A stretch of 64,000 nucleotides of DNA from Paenibacillus ehimensis NBRC 15659 (GCF_004000785.1 NZ_BILX01000007.1:1-64000), one strand, 5' to 3'; shown: positions 1 through 8,936, counted from the first letter of the stretch. Made by a program: numbers and translations. The notes: generated from the letters alone by a model not told the origin.

Positions 1-915
1 GGCTCGGCCGACGGCGCCCGCCAGCACCAGAATCGTAAGAATATAGGGAAGCATGTAGATAAACTCCATCGGAATCGCTTGGGAGACCGGGAACAGCTGC
101 ACGAAGTTTCTGATCGCCTGCGCGAAACCGAAGAAGATCGCCGCACCCAAAGCGCCGAACGGATGCCACTTGCCGAAAATCATCGCGGCCAGCGCAATGA
201 AGCCCTGCCCCGAAATGGTATTGTGCGAGAAGCTGCTCGTCGTCGTAAGCGTGATCGTCGCGCCGCCGAGCCCGCCCAGCGCGCCGCTCAGCAGCACCCC
301 GATATAGCGCATGCGGGTGACATTTACACCCAGCGTGTCCGCGGCTCCCGGATGCTCGCCGACCGCGCGCAGACGCAGGCCGAACGGGGTTTTGAACAGC
401 ACGTACCAGCCCAGAGCGACCGTGACCAGCGCCAAATACGTCGTCGGGTATGCGGTGAATACGCCGTAGCCCAGCAGCGGGACGGAAGCCAGTCCGGGAA
501 TGGCGACATTGTGAAACACGGCGTTCAGCGTTTCCGTTTGTCCGGAGCCTTCGAACAAAATTTTGACGAGATAAACGGTAAATCCGGCCGCGAGAAAGTT
601 AATGACGACGCCGCTGACGACTTGATCGGCCTTGAAGGTGATCGAGGCGGCTGCATGAATAAGCGAGACCAGCATGCCGGTCAGGATGGCCGCCAAGAGG
701 CCGAGCCAAGGCGCGCCTCCTGCGAAGCCGGCTTGCTCGGCGTACCAGGCTGCGACTGCGGAGGCGAACGCGCCGGAGATCATCAGCCCCTCCAGGCCGA
801 TGTTGACGACGCCGGAGCGCTCGGAGAAGATGCCGCCCATGGCCGTAAAAATAAGCGCGGTCGAGAAGACGAGCGTCGTATGAATCAGCTCGCCGAGAAT
901 GCGAAACGCGTCCAT
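1..915 (-). CDS. nupQ: Nucleoside ABC transporter permease, NupQ-type (C-terminus cut by window edge)
   Basis: Second membrane subunit of a Bmp-type ABC importer; moves nucleosides (guanosine in the B. subtilis NupNOPQ system) across the cytoplasmic membrane. The minus-strand frame is open from an ATG at 915 to base 1, giving 305 codons without a stop, so the C-terminus lies outside the window. The start reads MDAFRILGELIHTT, then several hydrophobic helices; SGVVNIGLEGLMISGA near residues 35-50 is the conserved loop of this permease family (BPD_transp_2 type). It starts 4 bp after the stop of the preceding permease gene, so it is the last visible gene of the operon lipoprotein-ATPase-permease-permease. 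Substrate is inferred from operon architecture. Confidence 0.9.
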   Translation of the reverse strand, partial: MDAFRILGELIHTTLVFSTALIFTAMGGIFSERSGVVNIGLEGLMISGAFASAVAAWYAEQAGFAGGAPWLGLLAAILTGMLVSLIHAAASITFKADQVVSGVVINFLAAGFTVYLVKILFEGSGQTETLNAVFHNVAIPGLASVPLLGYGVFTAYPTTYLALVTVALGWYVLFKTPFGLRLRAVGEHPGAADTLGVNVTRMRYIGVLLSGALGGLGGATITLTTTSSFSHNTISGQGFIALAAMIFGKWHPFGALGAAIFFGFAQAIRNFVQLFPVSQAIPMEFIYMLPYILTILVLAGAVGRA

Positions 916-919
916 CCGC

Positions 920-1996
920 TTAGGCCACCTCCCCCGGCTTGCGCCCGGCCCGCAGCGGCTTCAGAAGCCAGCGGATGATTCCGTGCGAGGCCACGAAGAA
1001 GATGACGGTGCCGATGATCACGCGGATAATTTCCGGCGGCACATCCGCGCCGAAGCTCATTCCGGCCGAGCCGTATGTCAGCGTGCCGAATAAGACGGCG
1101 GCCAGCACGACGCCGAGCGGATGGTTGCCGCCGAGCAGCGCGACGGCGATGCCGTCGAAGCCGTAGCCGGGCGATGCGGCGCTGATCACTTGGTAGTGGA
1201 AGACGCCGAGCACCTCGAATACCCCGGCAAGTCCGGCGAAGACGCCGCCGATAAACATCGCGCGCACGATGCCCGCATTCACGTTCATTCCGGCGTACTC
1301 CGCCGCAGACGGGCTGTGTCCGACCGCGCGGAGCTCGTAGCCTTGGCGTGTCTTCCACAGGAGGACATAGAACGCAACGGCGGCGAGCAGGGCAATCGGG
1401 ATGCCGAGATGCAGCCGGGCGTTGCCGAATAAGGCGCTGAGCGCGTTCAGACTGATCGAGGCGGTATCCTGGATCAGATAGGACCGCTGCTGGCCGGGCT
1501 GGAGCAGGTAGCGGCTGACGATGTAGTTGCCGAGATACAGCGCGATCCAGTTCAGCATGATCGTCGTGATCACCTCATTGACGCCGCGCCGCGCTTTCAA
1601 GTACCCGGCGATGGCTCCCCACAATCCCCCGAGCACCGCCCCCGTTACGATGGCGAGCGGCGCATGGAGCCAGAACGGCAGGGTCAGCTTAACGCCGATC
1701 CAGGTGGCGCCGGTCATGCCCAGAATGAACTGTCCTTCGCCGCCGATATTGAACAGCCCCGTCCGGAACGCGAAGGCGACCGACAGCCCGGTCAGCAGGA
1801 GAGGGGTAATCTCGCGGACAGTCTCCCCGATACTGTACGGATCGCCGACGACCTTCTCGAACAGCGAAGCGTAGGCGGTGAGCGGGTTATAGCCGCCGGC
1901 CAGCATGATGAGAGCGCCGACCAGCAGCCCGAGCACGATGGCGACCAGCGGCACGAGCGCCGAATCCTTGGTCATGACACGAATGGCTTTAGCCAT
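920..1996 (-). CDS. nupP: Nucleoside ABC transporter permease, NupP-type
   Basis: First membrane subunit of the same importer, 358 aa, with about eight to ten hydrophobic segments and the family signature GLFNIGGEGQFILGM in the N-terminal half. The ATG at 1996 is chosen because GGAGGTGAAAAGC stands directly before it; a GTG nine bases upstream lies inside that ribosome binding site. The start overlaps the end of the ATPase gene by 8 bp, as expected for translational coupling. Family: BPD_transp_2 permeases of simple sugar and nucleoside importers. The guanosine/nucleoside assignment rests on the Bmp lipoprotein partner and on gene order identical to B. subtilis yufN-yufO-yufP-yufQ. Confidence 0.92.
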   Translation of the reverse strand: MAKAIRVMTKDSALVPLVAIVLGLLVGALIMLAGGYNPLTAYASLFEKVVGDPYSIGETVREITPLLLTGLSVAFAFRTGLFNIGGEGQFILGMTGATWIGVKLTLPFWLHAPLAIVTGAVLGGLWGAIAGYLKARRGVNEVITTIMLNWIALYLGNYIVSRYLLQPGQQRSYLIQDTASISLNALSALFGNARLHLGIPIALLAAVAFYVLLWKTRQGYELRAVGHSPSAAEYAGMNVNAGIVRAMFIGGVFAGLAGVFEVLGVFHYQVISAASPGYGFDGIAVALLGGNHPLGVVLAAVLFGTLTYGSAGMSFGADVPPEIIRVIIGTVIFFVASHGIIRWLLKPLRAGRKPGEVA

Positions 1997-3548
1997 GCTT
2001 TTCACCTCCGGAGGTAGAAGGAGCCGCCGCTTCGGCTGCTCGCCCGGAGCCGGACATCATCAGCCCGAGCTCGCGGTCGGACGTGTGAGCCGGATCGGTT
2101 TCCCCGACGATGCGGCCTTCATAGATGACGGCGATGCGGTCGGACAGCTTCAGAATCTCGTCCAGCTCCAGCGAGAGGAGCAGCACGGCTTTGCCTTTGT
2201 CCCGCTGCTCCAGCAGCCGTTTATGGATGAACTCGATCGCCCCGACATCGAGCCCGCGCGTCGGCTGCGCCGCGATCAGCAGATCCGGGTTCAGATCGAT
2301 CTCCCGCGCGATGATCGCCTTCTGCTGGTTGCCGCCCGACAGCGCCCGCGCCGGGGTCCGGAGGCCCGGCGTCCGCACGTCGAATTCGGTGATCAGCCGC
2401 TGCGCCTGCCGGTCAATCGCGGCGTAGTCGAGAAAGCCTCCGCGGTTGTAGGCGGAGGTGTAGTATGTCTTGAGCACCATGTTCTCGCTCATCGAGAAAT
2501 CTAGCACGAGCCCGCGCTTATGCCGGTCCTCGGGAATGTGCCCGAGCCCCGCCTCCGCCATGTTGCGGGGCGAACGGTTCGCGATCTCCCGGCCGCCCAG
2601 CGCGATGCGGCCGCCGTCGATCCCGCGCAGCCCGGCCAGCGCTTCGATCAGCTCGCTCTGGCCGTTGCCGTCGACGCCGGCGATGCCGAGAATTTCTCCG
2701 GCGCGCACCTCGAAGGTGACGCCGCTAAGCACGGGCAGGCCGCCGGGTCCCCGCGCGGTCACGTTCTCCACGGTCAGAACCGGCGCGCCGACGGCGGCAG
2801 GCTTCTTATCGAGCCGGAACGAGACTTCCCGGCCGACCATTTTGGCCGCAAGCTCGTCCGGGTTCGTGTCCTTGACGGCGAGCGTGTCGATGACCTTGCC
2901 GCGGCGGATGACGGTGACGCGGTCCGCAATCGCCATAATTTCCTTCAGCTTGTGCGTAATCAGGATGATCGACTTGCCCTCGGCCACCAGCTTGCGCATG
3001 ATGTCCATCAGCTCGTGAATTTCCTGCGGCGTCAGCACCGCTGTCGGCTCGTCGAAGATGAGGATGTCCGCCCCCCGGTACAGCGTCTTCATGATTTCGA
3101 CCCGCTGCTGCATGCCGACGGAAATGTCTCTCACCCGCGCACGCGGATCGACGCGCAGTCCGTATCGGGCGGACAGCTCGGATACATGACGGACCGCTTT
3201 CCCGTAATCGACCTGAAGCCCCCGCCTCGTCTCCTGCCCAAGGATAATATTTTCCGTCACCGTGAACGGCTCCACGAGCTTAAAATGCTGGTGCACCATG
3301 CCAAGACCGAGCTGAATGGCCGTTTTCGGATTGACGATCGCCACCGGCTCGCCGTTGATGAGGATTTCGCCTTCGTCCGGCTGGTAGAGCCCGAACAAAA
3401 TGTTCATCAGCGTCGATTTGCCTGCGCCGTTCTCGCCAAGCAGGGCGAGAATCTCGCCCTGACGGAGCGTCAGGCTGATGCCGTCGTTGGCGACAATGCC
3501 CGGAAACCGCTTGGTGATGCCGCGCATTTCCACTTTCACGCCGCTCAT
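1989..3548 (-). CDS. nupO: Nucleoside ABC transporter ATP-binding protein, NupO-type
   Basis: Energy-coupling subunit of the importer, 519 aa, with two fused ABC ATPase domains. Domain 1 has Walker A GENGAGKST near residue 40, a Walker B LIFDEPTAVL near 165 and a VGMQQRVEI signature. Domain 2 has the degenerate P-loop GVDGNGQSELIEAL typical of sugar/nucleoside importers of this class and an intact LSGGNQQK signature; one site is probably catalytically weak. Start ATG at 3548 overlaps the stop of the lipoprotein gene by 4 bp. RbsA/MglA-like proteins share the double-domain layout, but the adjacent Bmp lipoprotein favours a nucleoside system. Confidence 0.93.
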   Translation of the reverse strand: MSGVKVEMRGITKRFPGIVANDGISLTLRQGEILALLGENGAGKSTLMNILFGLYQPDEGEILINGEPVAIVNPKTAIQLGLGMVHQHFKLVEPFTVTENIILGQETRRGLQVDYGKAVRHVSELSARYGLRVDPRARVRDISVGMQQRVEIMKTLYRGADILIFDEPTAVLTPQEIHELMDIMRKLVAEGKSIILITHKLKEIMAIADRVTVIRRGKVIDTLAVKDTNPDELAAKMVGREVSFRLDKKPAAVGAPVLTVENVTARGPGGLPVLSGVTFEVRAGEILGIAGVDGNGQSELIEALAGLRGIDGGRIALGGREIANRSPRNMAEAGLGHIPEDRHKRGLVLDFSMSENMVLKTYYTSAYNRGGFLDYAAIDRQAQRLITEFDVRTPGLRTPARALSGGNQQKAIIAREIDLNPDLLIAAQPTRGLDVGAIEFIHKRLLEQRDKGKAVLLLSLELDEILKLSDRIAVIYEGRIVGETDPAHTSDRELGLMMSGSGRAAEAAAPSTSGGEKHG

Positions 3549-4597
3549 TTTTCGGGAACCTTGATTTCGCCTTGAATGATTCTCTGCTTATATTCCTCCA
3601 CCTTCTTGAGCACGTCCTCCGGCACGTTCTTCTTCGAGGTGTCCGGCAAGCCGACGCCGTCGTCCTTCAGGCCGAGCACGACCGTTTTGCCGCCCTCGTA
3701 TTTGCCGGCGATCAGATCGTTTGAGATGCGGTAGACCGCTTGGTCGACGCGTTTGATCATGGAGGTCAACGTCACGTCGTCGCCGAACAGCTTCGACTGG
3801 TCCTGATCCACGCCGATGACCCACACTTTCTTGCCGGCCTTCAGCCGGTCCTTCGCTTCGTTGAACACGCCGTTCCCCGTTGCGCCCGACGCATGGAAAA
3901 TAATATCCGCTCCGCTGTTATAGATCGTGGCAGCCGCCGCTTTGCCGAGGTCGGGCTTGTCGAACGCGCCGGTATAGTTGATCGTCAGCTTGGCGTTCGG
4001 ATTGACCGCGGCCACGCCCGCCTTGAAGCCAGCTTCGAAGCGCTTGATCACCGGGATATCCATGCCGCCGACAAAGCCGATCTGATTCGTCTTCGTCATC
4101 AGGCCGGCCACGACGCCGACCAGATAAGAGCCTTCATTCTCCGCGAACGTCACGGATTCCACGTTCGGCGCGTCGACGACATTGTCGATAATCGCGAGCT
4201 TCGCGTCCGGATGCTGCGTCGCTACCGTCTTCATCGCATCGCCGATGATGAAGCCGATGCCCCACGTCAGGTTGAAATTGCCCTTGACCATCTGGTTCAG
4301 GTTCGGGATGTATTCCGAATCGCTCTTGCTCTGCAAATATTTCACCTGCGCCCCGGTATCCTTCGCAAGCCGCTGAAGCCCTTCCCAGGCGCTTTGGTTA
4401 AAGGAGTTGTCGTTGACGCCGCCAACATCCGTAACCATTCCGATATTGAACCTGGCGCCCGCCTGATTGCCTCCGCCCGCCGCGGGTGCGCCGCCGGCTC
4501 CCGCATTGTCTTGGGGCGCGGGCTTCTGGCCGCACCCGCCGAATGTCAGCCCGGCCGCCAGCACGCCGATCATGCCAAGGGATATCCATCGTTTCAT
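3545..4597 (-). CDS. nupN: Bmp-family nucleoside-binding lipoprotein, NupN-type
   Basis: Extracytoplasmic substrate receptor of the importer, 350 aa. The N-terminus has a short basic stretch, a hydrophobic core and a lipobox-like FGGC with the lipid-attached Cys at residue 22, followed by a flexible Gly/Ala/Gln-rich linker. The body is a Bmp/PnrA fold: FNIGMVTDVGGVNDNSFNQ is the hallmark opening strand and DNSF nucleoside-contact motif. It is the first gene of a minus-strand operon with overlapping ATPase and two permease genes. GGAAGGACGGATGAACG precedes the ATG. No purine riboswitch could be recognised in the 250 bp upstream, so control is unknown. Confidence 0.93.
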   Translation of the reverse strand: MKRWISLGMIGVLAAGLTFGGCGQKPAPQDNAGAGGAPAAGGGNQAGARFNIGMVTDVGGVNDNSFNQSAWEGLQRLAKDTGAQVKYLQSKSDSEYIPNLNQMVKGNFNLTWGIGFIIGDAMKTVATQHPDAKLAIIDNVVDAPNVESVTFAENEGSYLVGVVAGLMTKTNQIGFVGGMDIPVIKRFEAGFKAGVAAVNPNAKLTINYTGAFDKPDLGKAAAATIYNSGADIIFHASGATGNGVFNEAKDRLKAGKKVWVIGVDQDQSKLFGDDVTLTSMIKRVDQAVYRISNDLIAGKYEGGKTVVLGLKDDGVGLPDTSKKNVPEDVLKKVEEYKQRIIQGEIKVPEK

Positions 4598-4849
4598 CGT
4601 TCATCCGTCCTTCCGTAATGGAATGCCAAAGTAGCTTAGCTCGGGGTATAGTATTCTCCAAGCTTTGCTTCCTTATGTCATTGCTGGAAAACGGACGGGA
4701 AAACGGCGCTTATGGCTAACGGACGCCGCGCCAATTTCGTGTTGTACAGGCAGATACCGTTTCTATGAAAAGCATCGATCCATAGAATATAGAAATTGCT
4801 ATAGCAAGCTTCTATAGCAAATAAATGGGTGAAAAGGAGGGGACTTCGA

Positions 4850-5518
4850 ATGGCATTCAAAAGATCAGGGAGTAGGCTTGTCCAAAGGAAGACGGTCTGT
4901 AAAAAGGTTGTCCGTAAAAAGATTGTGTTAAAAAAAATCATAAGCAAAAAAATCGTATGCCAAAAACAGATAACGAAAAAACAGATAACCAAAAAACAGC
5001 CATGCCAAAAACCGATATGTAAAAAGCAGATAGGCAAAAAAACTCCCGACAAAAAGAGGGTATGCGAACGGCCGGCCCCTAAGAAGCCTATCCGCAAAAA
5101 GCATCCCAAACATCGTTCCGCGTTCAAAGCCATCGCCGGCTTCAACCAAAGGCTTTATCCGGATGAGCTCACCAAAGTTTGGTTTCAAGTCGAAGAGTTC
5201 GATCTCAACAACGAGTATCATCCGGCCGCATCTATCTTTTGTCCAAAATGCACTGGCGTATACTCTCTTACGGCAAGCGTTTCTTTTCAAACGGTCGATT
5301 TCACACCGGTTACCGCGCATTTGCAGATAAGAATCAACGGCGTGCCCAAAATGTCAGACCAGGAAAATGTGAGTTCCCGCCGTGGCATTATCGATGCCTC
5401 GGGTATTATCCAATTAAAAGCCGGCGATAAAGTGGAGGTATTTGTTAAGATTTACGGAGAAAGAGCAGAGATTCTAGGCGGGTTGGCCACCCGTTTTGAA
5501 GGGGCCCGAATAAATTAA
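4850..5518 (+). CDS. Lys-rich pentapeptide-repeat protein with C1q/TNF-like C-terminal domain
   Basis: 222-aa protein in two parts. Residues about 13-87 are some 15 consecutive pentads of the form KK-x-[IVP]-x (RKTVC KKVVR KKIVL KKIIS, and so on), extremely basic, with Cys recurring at position 5. Residues about 90-222 form a jelly-roll type domain with the pattern FNQRLYPDELTKVWF, FCPKCTGVYSLTASVSF and AHLQIRINGVP, as in C1q-like/BclA-like tips of spore-surface and phage fibres. The ATG at 4850 is chosen because AAAGGAGGGG lies 9 bp upstream; a GTG at 4829 would sit before this site. A surface or spore-coat role (CotG-like basic repeats) is inference. Single gene with its own terminator. Confidence 0.8.
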   Translation: MAFKRSGSRLVQRKTVCKKVVRKKIVLKKIISKKIVCQKQITKKQITKKQPCQKPICKKQIGKKTPDKKRVCERPAPKKPIRKKHPKHRSAFKAIAGFNQRLYPDELTKVWFQVEEFDLNNEYHPAASIFCPKCTGVYSLTASVSFQTVDFTPVTAHLQIRINGVPKMSDQENVSSRRGIIDASGIIQLKAGDKVEVFVKIYGERAEILGGLATRFEGARIN

Positions 5519-5541
5519 TCCATAAAAACATTTGTCCCAGG

Positions 5542-5585
5542 CAAGCCCTCTTACCACGATAAGAAGGCTTGTTTTCGTTTCGTTT
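5542..5585 (+). terminator. Rho-independent terminator of the pentad-repeat gene
   Basis: Arms CAAGCC (5542-5547) and GGCTTG (5566-5571), extended inside by TCTTA/TAAGA, followed by TTTTCGTTTCGTTTT. It lies 24 bp after the stop codon and abuts the convergent LysR gene. Confidence 0.8.
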
Positions 5586-6484
5586 TAACCGTTAGTCCTT
5601 GCCGAAAAAGGAGCTTCGCCCGTCAGCCCGATGAAGTTCTGCGCCGCCTTGGACAAGTAATGGTCCTTGAGCCAAATCAGAACGGACGACGAGGCGATAT
5701 GCGTCCCCGCCAGCTCGTACACCTGCACGTCGAAGCCGCGGTGCAGCCGGAGCACCGATTCCGGCACCAGCGTGGCGGCGAAATCGGAGGAGACCAGCTC
5801 CAGCAGCATCGCGATGTCGGAGCATTCGGACAATACGTTCGGCTTCATCCCGTGCCGGGCGAACTCCTCCACGATCATCTGATACACGCCGAGTCCTTCC
5901 GTGCTTGGGAGGATCAACGGCTCCTGCCCGATCCGGTCGAACGAAACCGCATTTCCGTCCAAGGGGCTGCGTCGCCCGGAAGTGACATAATAAAATCGCT
6001 CCTCCCGCAAATGCCGGATCGAGAAATCGCCGAGGTCCAACGGAAACCGGACAATCGCCAGCTCGATCGCGCGTTCCTTGACCAGCTTGCAGAGCTGGGC
6101 GGATTCGTTCTGTTGAATTTTGTACGTAATCGCCGGAAACTTCTCGCGAAACTTCCGCAGCAGCTCCGGCAGCCTTCCGTCCGATAACGTGTTAACCCCG
6201 ATGCTCAGCTTGCCGGTCAGTCCGCTTCCGGCTTCTTTGACTTCGATCTGCGATTCCTCGAACAGCTTCGTAATGTGCAAGGCATGCTTGTACAGCAGAC
6301 GCCCCGCTTCCGTAAGCTCAAGCTGCCGTCCCTGCCGCTCCAGCAGCGTTACGCCGAGCTCCCGTTCCATCAGATGAAGCTGCTGGCTGAGCGGCGGTTG
6401 GGCCATGTGCAGCCTTTTGGCCGCCGCCGTTATTTGCCGTTCCTCGGCAATCGCAATGAAATAGCGCAGCTGCCTGATGTCCAT
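5585..6484 (-). CDS. LysR-family transcriptional regulator
   Basis: 299-aa LysR-type regulator. The N-terminal winged helix-turn-helix is clear: MDIRQLRYFIAIAEERQITAAAKRLHM, followed by AQPPLSQQLHLMERELG and the wing. From about residue 90 comes the periplasmic-binding-protein-like effector domain (KLSIGVNTLSDGRLPELL). Normal family length. It is divergent from the ankyrin lipoprotein/permease pair that begins at 6600, so that pair is a plausible target, though the effector cannot be named from sequence. Its 3' end meets the terminator of the convergent pentad-repeat gene. Confidence 0.92.
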   Translation of the reverse strand: MDIRQLRYFIAIAEERQITAAAKRLHMAQPPLSQQLHLMERELGVTLLERQGRQLELTEAGRLLYKHALHITKLFEESQIEVKEAGSGLTGKLSIGVNTLSDGRLPELLRKFREKFPAITYKIQQNESAQLCKLVKERAIELAIVRFPLDLGDFSIRHLREERFYYVTSGRRSPLDGNAVSFDRIGQEPLILPSTEGLGVYQMIVEEFARHGMKPNVLSECSDIAMLLELVSSDFAATLVPESVLRLHRGFDVQVYELAGTHIASSSVLIWLKDHYLSKAAQNFIGLTGEAPFSARTNG

Positions 6485-6599
6485 CCGGAACCACCTGCCT
6501 AACTATATGATGATCATATGGAAAATCAATAATATAAATATTTTTCGTATAGGTAAAGCTCATGTTAGCATAAGAAGGCAGAGAAGCAAAGCAGGAGGC

Positions 6600-7319
6600 A
6601 TGAGTGAACCGATGCGATGGATGTATTGGATATTACCCGTTATGCTGCTGACCGGCTGCCAGGAATCTGCGAAAGCGCCTGCAACCGGAATCGTTCAAGC
6701 CGAATCGAAAGGGGATGGGAAGCAGATGAATGAAGCGCTGATTGCCGCCGCGGAGCGGGGAGATACGGCTGAGCTCCGGAGGCTGCTCAAGGCGGGCGCC
6801 GATAAAAACACGAAGGACCCGCAGGGCCGCACGCCGATGATGGCGGCGACTTATGCGAACAAGCCGGAGGCGGTGAAGCTGCTGCTCGAAGCGGGAGCGG
6901 ACGTCAACGAACGCGACAACCGGCTGAACAACCCGTTCCTGTATGCCGGTGCCGAAGGCTTGCTCGACATTTTGAAGCTGACGATCGAGGCGGGCGCCGA
7001 TCCGAAGCTGACGAACCGTTACGGCGGCACCGCGCTCATTCCCGCCGCCGAACGCGCGCACTTGGATGTGATCCGGGAGCTCCTGACGCGGACCAAAGTC
7101 GATGTCAATCACGTGAACAACTTGGGCTGGACGGCGTTAATGGAAGCGGTCGTGCTCGGCAGCGGAGGCGAGAAGCATCAGCAAGCCGTCCGGCTGCTGG
7201 TGGAGCATGGGGCGGATGTGAATATCCCGGATAAGGACGGCGTGACAGCGCTTGCGCATGCGAAGCAGCGCGGGTTCGGCGAGATCGAGCAAATTTTACG
7301 GAAAGCGGGGGCGCGCTAG
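6600..7319 (+). CDS. Ankyrin-repeat lipoprotein
   Basis: About 239-aa secreted lipoprotein. The N-terminus has a hydrophobic stretch WMYWILPVMLLTGC; LLTGC is a good lipobox. After a short linker come five to six ankyrin repeats of about 33 residues, with the usual G-x-TPLxxA and LLLxAGADVN elements (LLLEAGADVNERD, LLVEHGADVNIPD). Such repeats mediate protein binding; the partner is unknown. AGGAGG at 6593-6598 is only one base before the ATG at 6600, so translation may really begin at ATG 6612; the frame also runs open upstream to 6477 but without a ribosome site. It is followed 31 bp later by an NCS2 permease gene and is divergent from a LysR regulator. Confidence 0.82.
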   Translation: MSEPMRWMYWILPVMLLTGCQESAKAPATGIVQAESKGDGKQMNEALIAAAERGDTAELRRLLKAGADKNTKDPQGRTPMMAATYANKPEAVKLLLEAGADVNERDNRLNNPFLYAGAEGLLDILKLTIEAGADPKLTNRYGGTALIPAAERAHLDVIRELLTRTKVDVNHVNNLGWTALMEAVVLGSGGEKHQQAVRLLVEHGADVNIPDKDGVTALAHAKQRGFGEIEQILRKAGAR

Positions 7320-7350
7320 CCCCTTTCTTTTGCTTTTGGGAGGAAACCGC

Positions 7351-8670
7351 ATGAAAAAGCTTGCCCTGGGCGGCAGCTTGAGCACCTTGCAGTGGTTTAT
7401 GTTTCTGCTTGCGAATTCGATTGCTTTGCCGGTCGTCATCGGCGGCATGTTTCATTTGCCGCCGGAGGAGATTTCCTCGCTGATGCAGCGGACCTTTCTG
7501 GTCGTCGGCCTCAGCTCGTTTCTGCAAGGCTGGATCGGCCACCGGTACCCGATTGCCGACGGTCCCGCGGGCTCTTGGGTCAGCGTCTTCGTCATCATGG
7601 CGGACGTGGCCGTCAAGCAGGGCCGGAGCGCGCAGGACATGCTGCCGCTGCTTGAGGGAGGCGTCGTCATGGCCGCCCTGCTGCTGGTCGTTCTGGGCCT
7701 GACCGGATGGGTCCACAGGCTGCTGTTTTTGTTCACCCCGCTTGTCACGGGAACGTTCTTGTTCCTTCTGGCTGTGCAGCTTAGCGGCGTATTTATGAAG
7801 GGCATGCTCGGACTGCAGGGGATGGCCGTTCGTCCGGACCCGGCCACGGCGCTGTTGTCCATTGCGATCTTCGGCCTTGTGGTCCTGTTGTCCGTCAAAG
7901 GCCGGGGCTGGGTGAAGCAGTATGCCGTGATGATCGGCATCGTTACCGGCTGGGCCGGTTACGGCCTGCTCGGCCTCGGCGCCGGATCGCCGGCCGGCGC
8001 CGCTGCGCCGATTCAACTGCCGGAGCTCTTCGCTTGGGGAGCGCCGCAGTGGGATGCGGGAATTGCGCTGACCGCAGCGCTGTTCACGTTTATTTTGCTG
8101 TCCAACACGATCGCCGCCGTAACGGCGGTTCACGATGCGATGCCGGAGCCTGCCCGGGACCCGAAGCGGACGCTGAACCGCGGCGTCTTCGCGGGAGGGT
8201 TGTCCCATGGCATCGCAGCTCTCTTCTCGACGGTTGCCGTCGTTCCGCTGCCGGTGACGGCGGGCTTCATCCGCATGACGGAGCAGACCCGGCTGCGCCC
8301 GTTTCTCGCCGCGGCATTGCTGTTCGCGGGGATTTCTTTCGTCCCCGCCGCGGTGCGGGCCGTCGCTCTGCTTCCCGGGCCGATCGCAAGCGCCGCGCTG
8401 CTTGCTTCCTTCGTGCAAATGATCGTCATCGCCATGCAATCGATCTCGAAGGAAGCGCTGGACCTGCGGCGGCTGACGATCTTCGGCATCACGCTGGTGT
8501 GCAGCGCCGGACTCATGTCCTTGCCTGCCGAGGCTTTCCAGGGGCTGCCGCCGATGCTGGCGTACGTGCTCGGCAACACGCTGCTGTTCGGAACGATGCT
8601 GGTGACGCTGCTCGAGCAGCTGTGGAGACCGGCGGGAGCCAAGTGCAGCTCCCCCCGCGATAGTCTATAA
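7351..8670 (+). CDS. NCS2-family purine/pyrimidine (xanthine/uracil) permease
   Basis: 439-aa integral membrane protein with 12 or more hydrophobic helices, of the nucleobase-cation symporter-2 family. Family features seen: TLQWFMFLLANSIALPVVI in helix 1, a QGWIGHRYPIADGPAGSWV loop in helix 3, and TAVHDAMPEPARDPKRTLNRG before the later helices. It resembles the divergent YwdJ branch rather than PbuX or UraA, so the nucleobase is uncertain. The start is ATG 7351 with GGGAGG seven bases upstream. It follows the ankyrin lipoprotein in the same direction and probably shares its transcript. Confidence 0.88.
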   Translation: MKKLALGGSLSTLQWFMFLLANSIALPVVIGGMFHLPPEEISSLMQRTFLVVGLSSFLQGWIGHRYPIADGPAGSWVSVFVIMADVAVKQGRSAQDMLPLLEGGVVMAALLLVVLGLTGWVHRLLFLFTPLVTGTFLFLLAVQLSGVFMKGMLGLQGMAVRPDPATALLSIAIFGLVVLLSVKGRGWVKQYAVMIGIVTGWAGYGLLGLGAGSPAGAAAPIQLPELFAWGAPQWDAGIALTAALFTFILLSNTIAAVTAVHDAMPEPARDPKRTLNRGVFAGGLSHGIAALFSTVAVVPLPVTAGFIRMTEQTRLRPFLAAALLFAGISFVPAAVRAVALLPGPIASAALLASFVQMIVIAMQSISKEALDLRRLTIFGITLVCSAGLMSLPAEAFQGLPPMLAYVLGNTLLFGTMLVTLLEQLWRPAGAKCSSPRDSL

Positions 8671-8718
8671 AATCGCTCTGCACGTATACATGGTAAAAGC
8701 TCAAAGGAGCCGTTTTCC

Positions 8719-8890
8719 ATGCAAACAAGCGATTTTCAGGAGATGCCGCAGGAGGAGCGGCGCGTTCGTCGAGGCCGAATGCAAGTACTAAACGATTGAC
8801 GAGCTGGTAGCGCTGAGCCTGCATACCGGATTCTCGATCCAATTTCTCCAGCTCTACCAAGGGCATTTGCTGACAGGGCTTGTAAAATGA
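8719..8890 (+). pseudogene. Decayed small gene (one frameshift, one nonsense codon)
   Basis: A good ribosome site (AAAGGAG, 8704-8710) precedes ATG 8719, but the frame stops after 26 codons. Shifting by one base near 8760 gives AFVEAECKY, an in-frame TAA, then TIDELVALSLHTGFSIQFL and a further 13 codons, ending at TGA 8888-8890 just before a strong terminator. Reconstructed, it would be a protein of about 57 residues. No family is recognised. The two lesions could be real decay or, less likely, sequencing errors. Confidence 0.55.
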
Positions 8891-8936
8891 GCAAGGACGG
8901 AGGTCGCGCGCCGCGCATCTCCGTCCTTGCCGTTTT
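8891..8936. terminator. Bidirectional rho-independent terminator
   Basis: Perfect 12-bp arms GCAAGGACGGAG (8891-8902) and CTCCGTCCTTGC (8919-8930), followed by CGTTTTATT on the plus strand and TCATTTTAC on the minus strand. It lies between the decayed small gene and the convergent dps gene. Confidence 0.85.

Noticed and set aside
79-978. Plus-strand 299-codon open frame opposite the NupQ permease
   Set aside because: Arg/Glu/Asp-rich, no ribosome site or family; mirror frame of a GC-rich permease gene.
4598-4849. Purine riboswitch upstream of nupN
   Set aside because: Looked for because of nucleoside transport; no paired-loop architecture could be recognised.
4678-5320. Phe/Leu-rich minus-strand frames opposite the Lys-rich repeat gene
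   Set aside because: Direct antisense of Lys codons (AAA to TTT); no ribosome site.
7105-8439. Minus-strand 444-codon open frame opposite the NCS2 permease
   Set aside because: Gln/Arg/Asp-rich mirror frame without homology.
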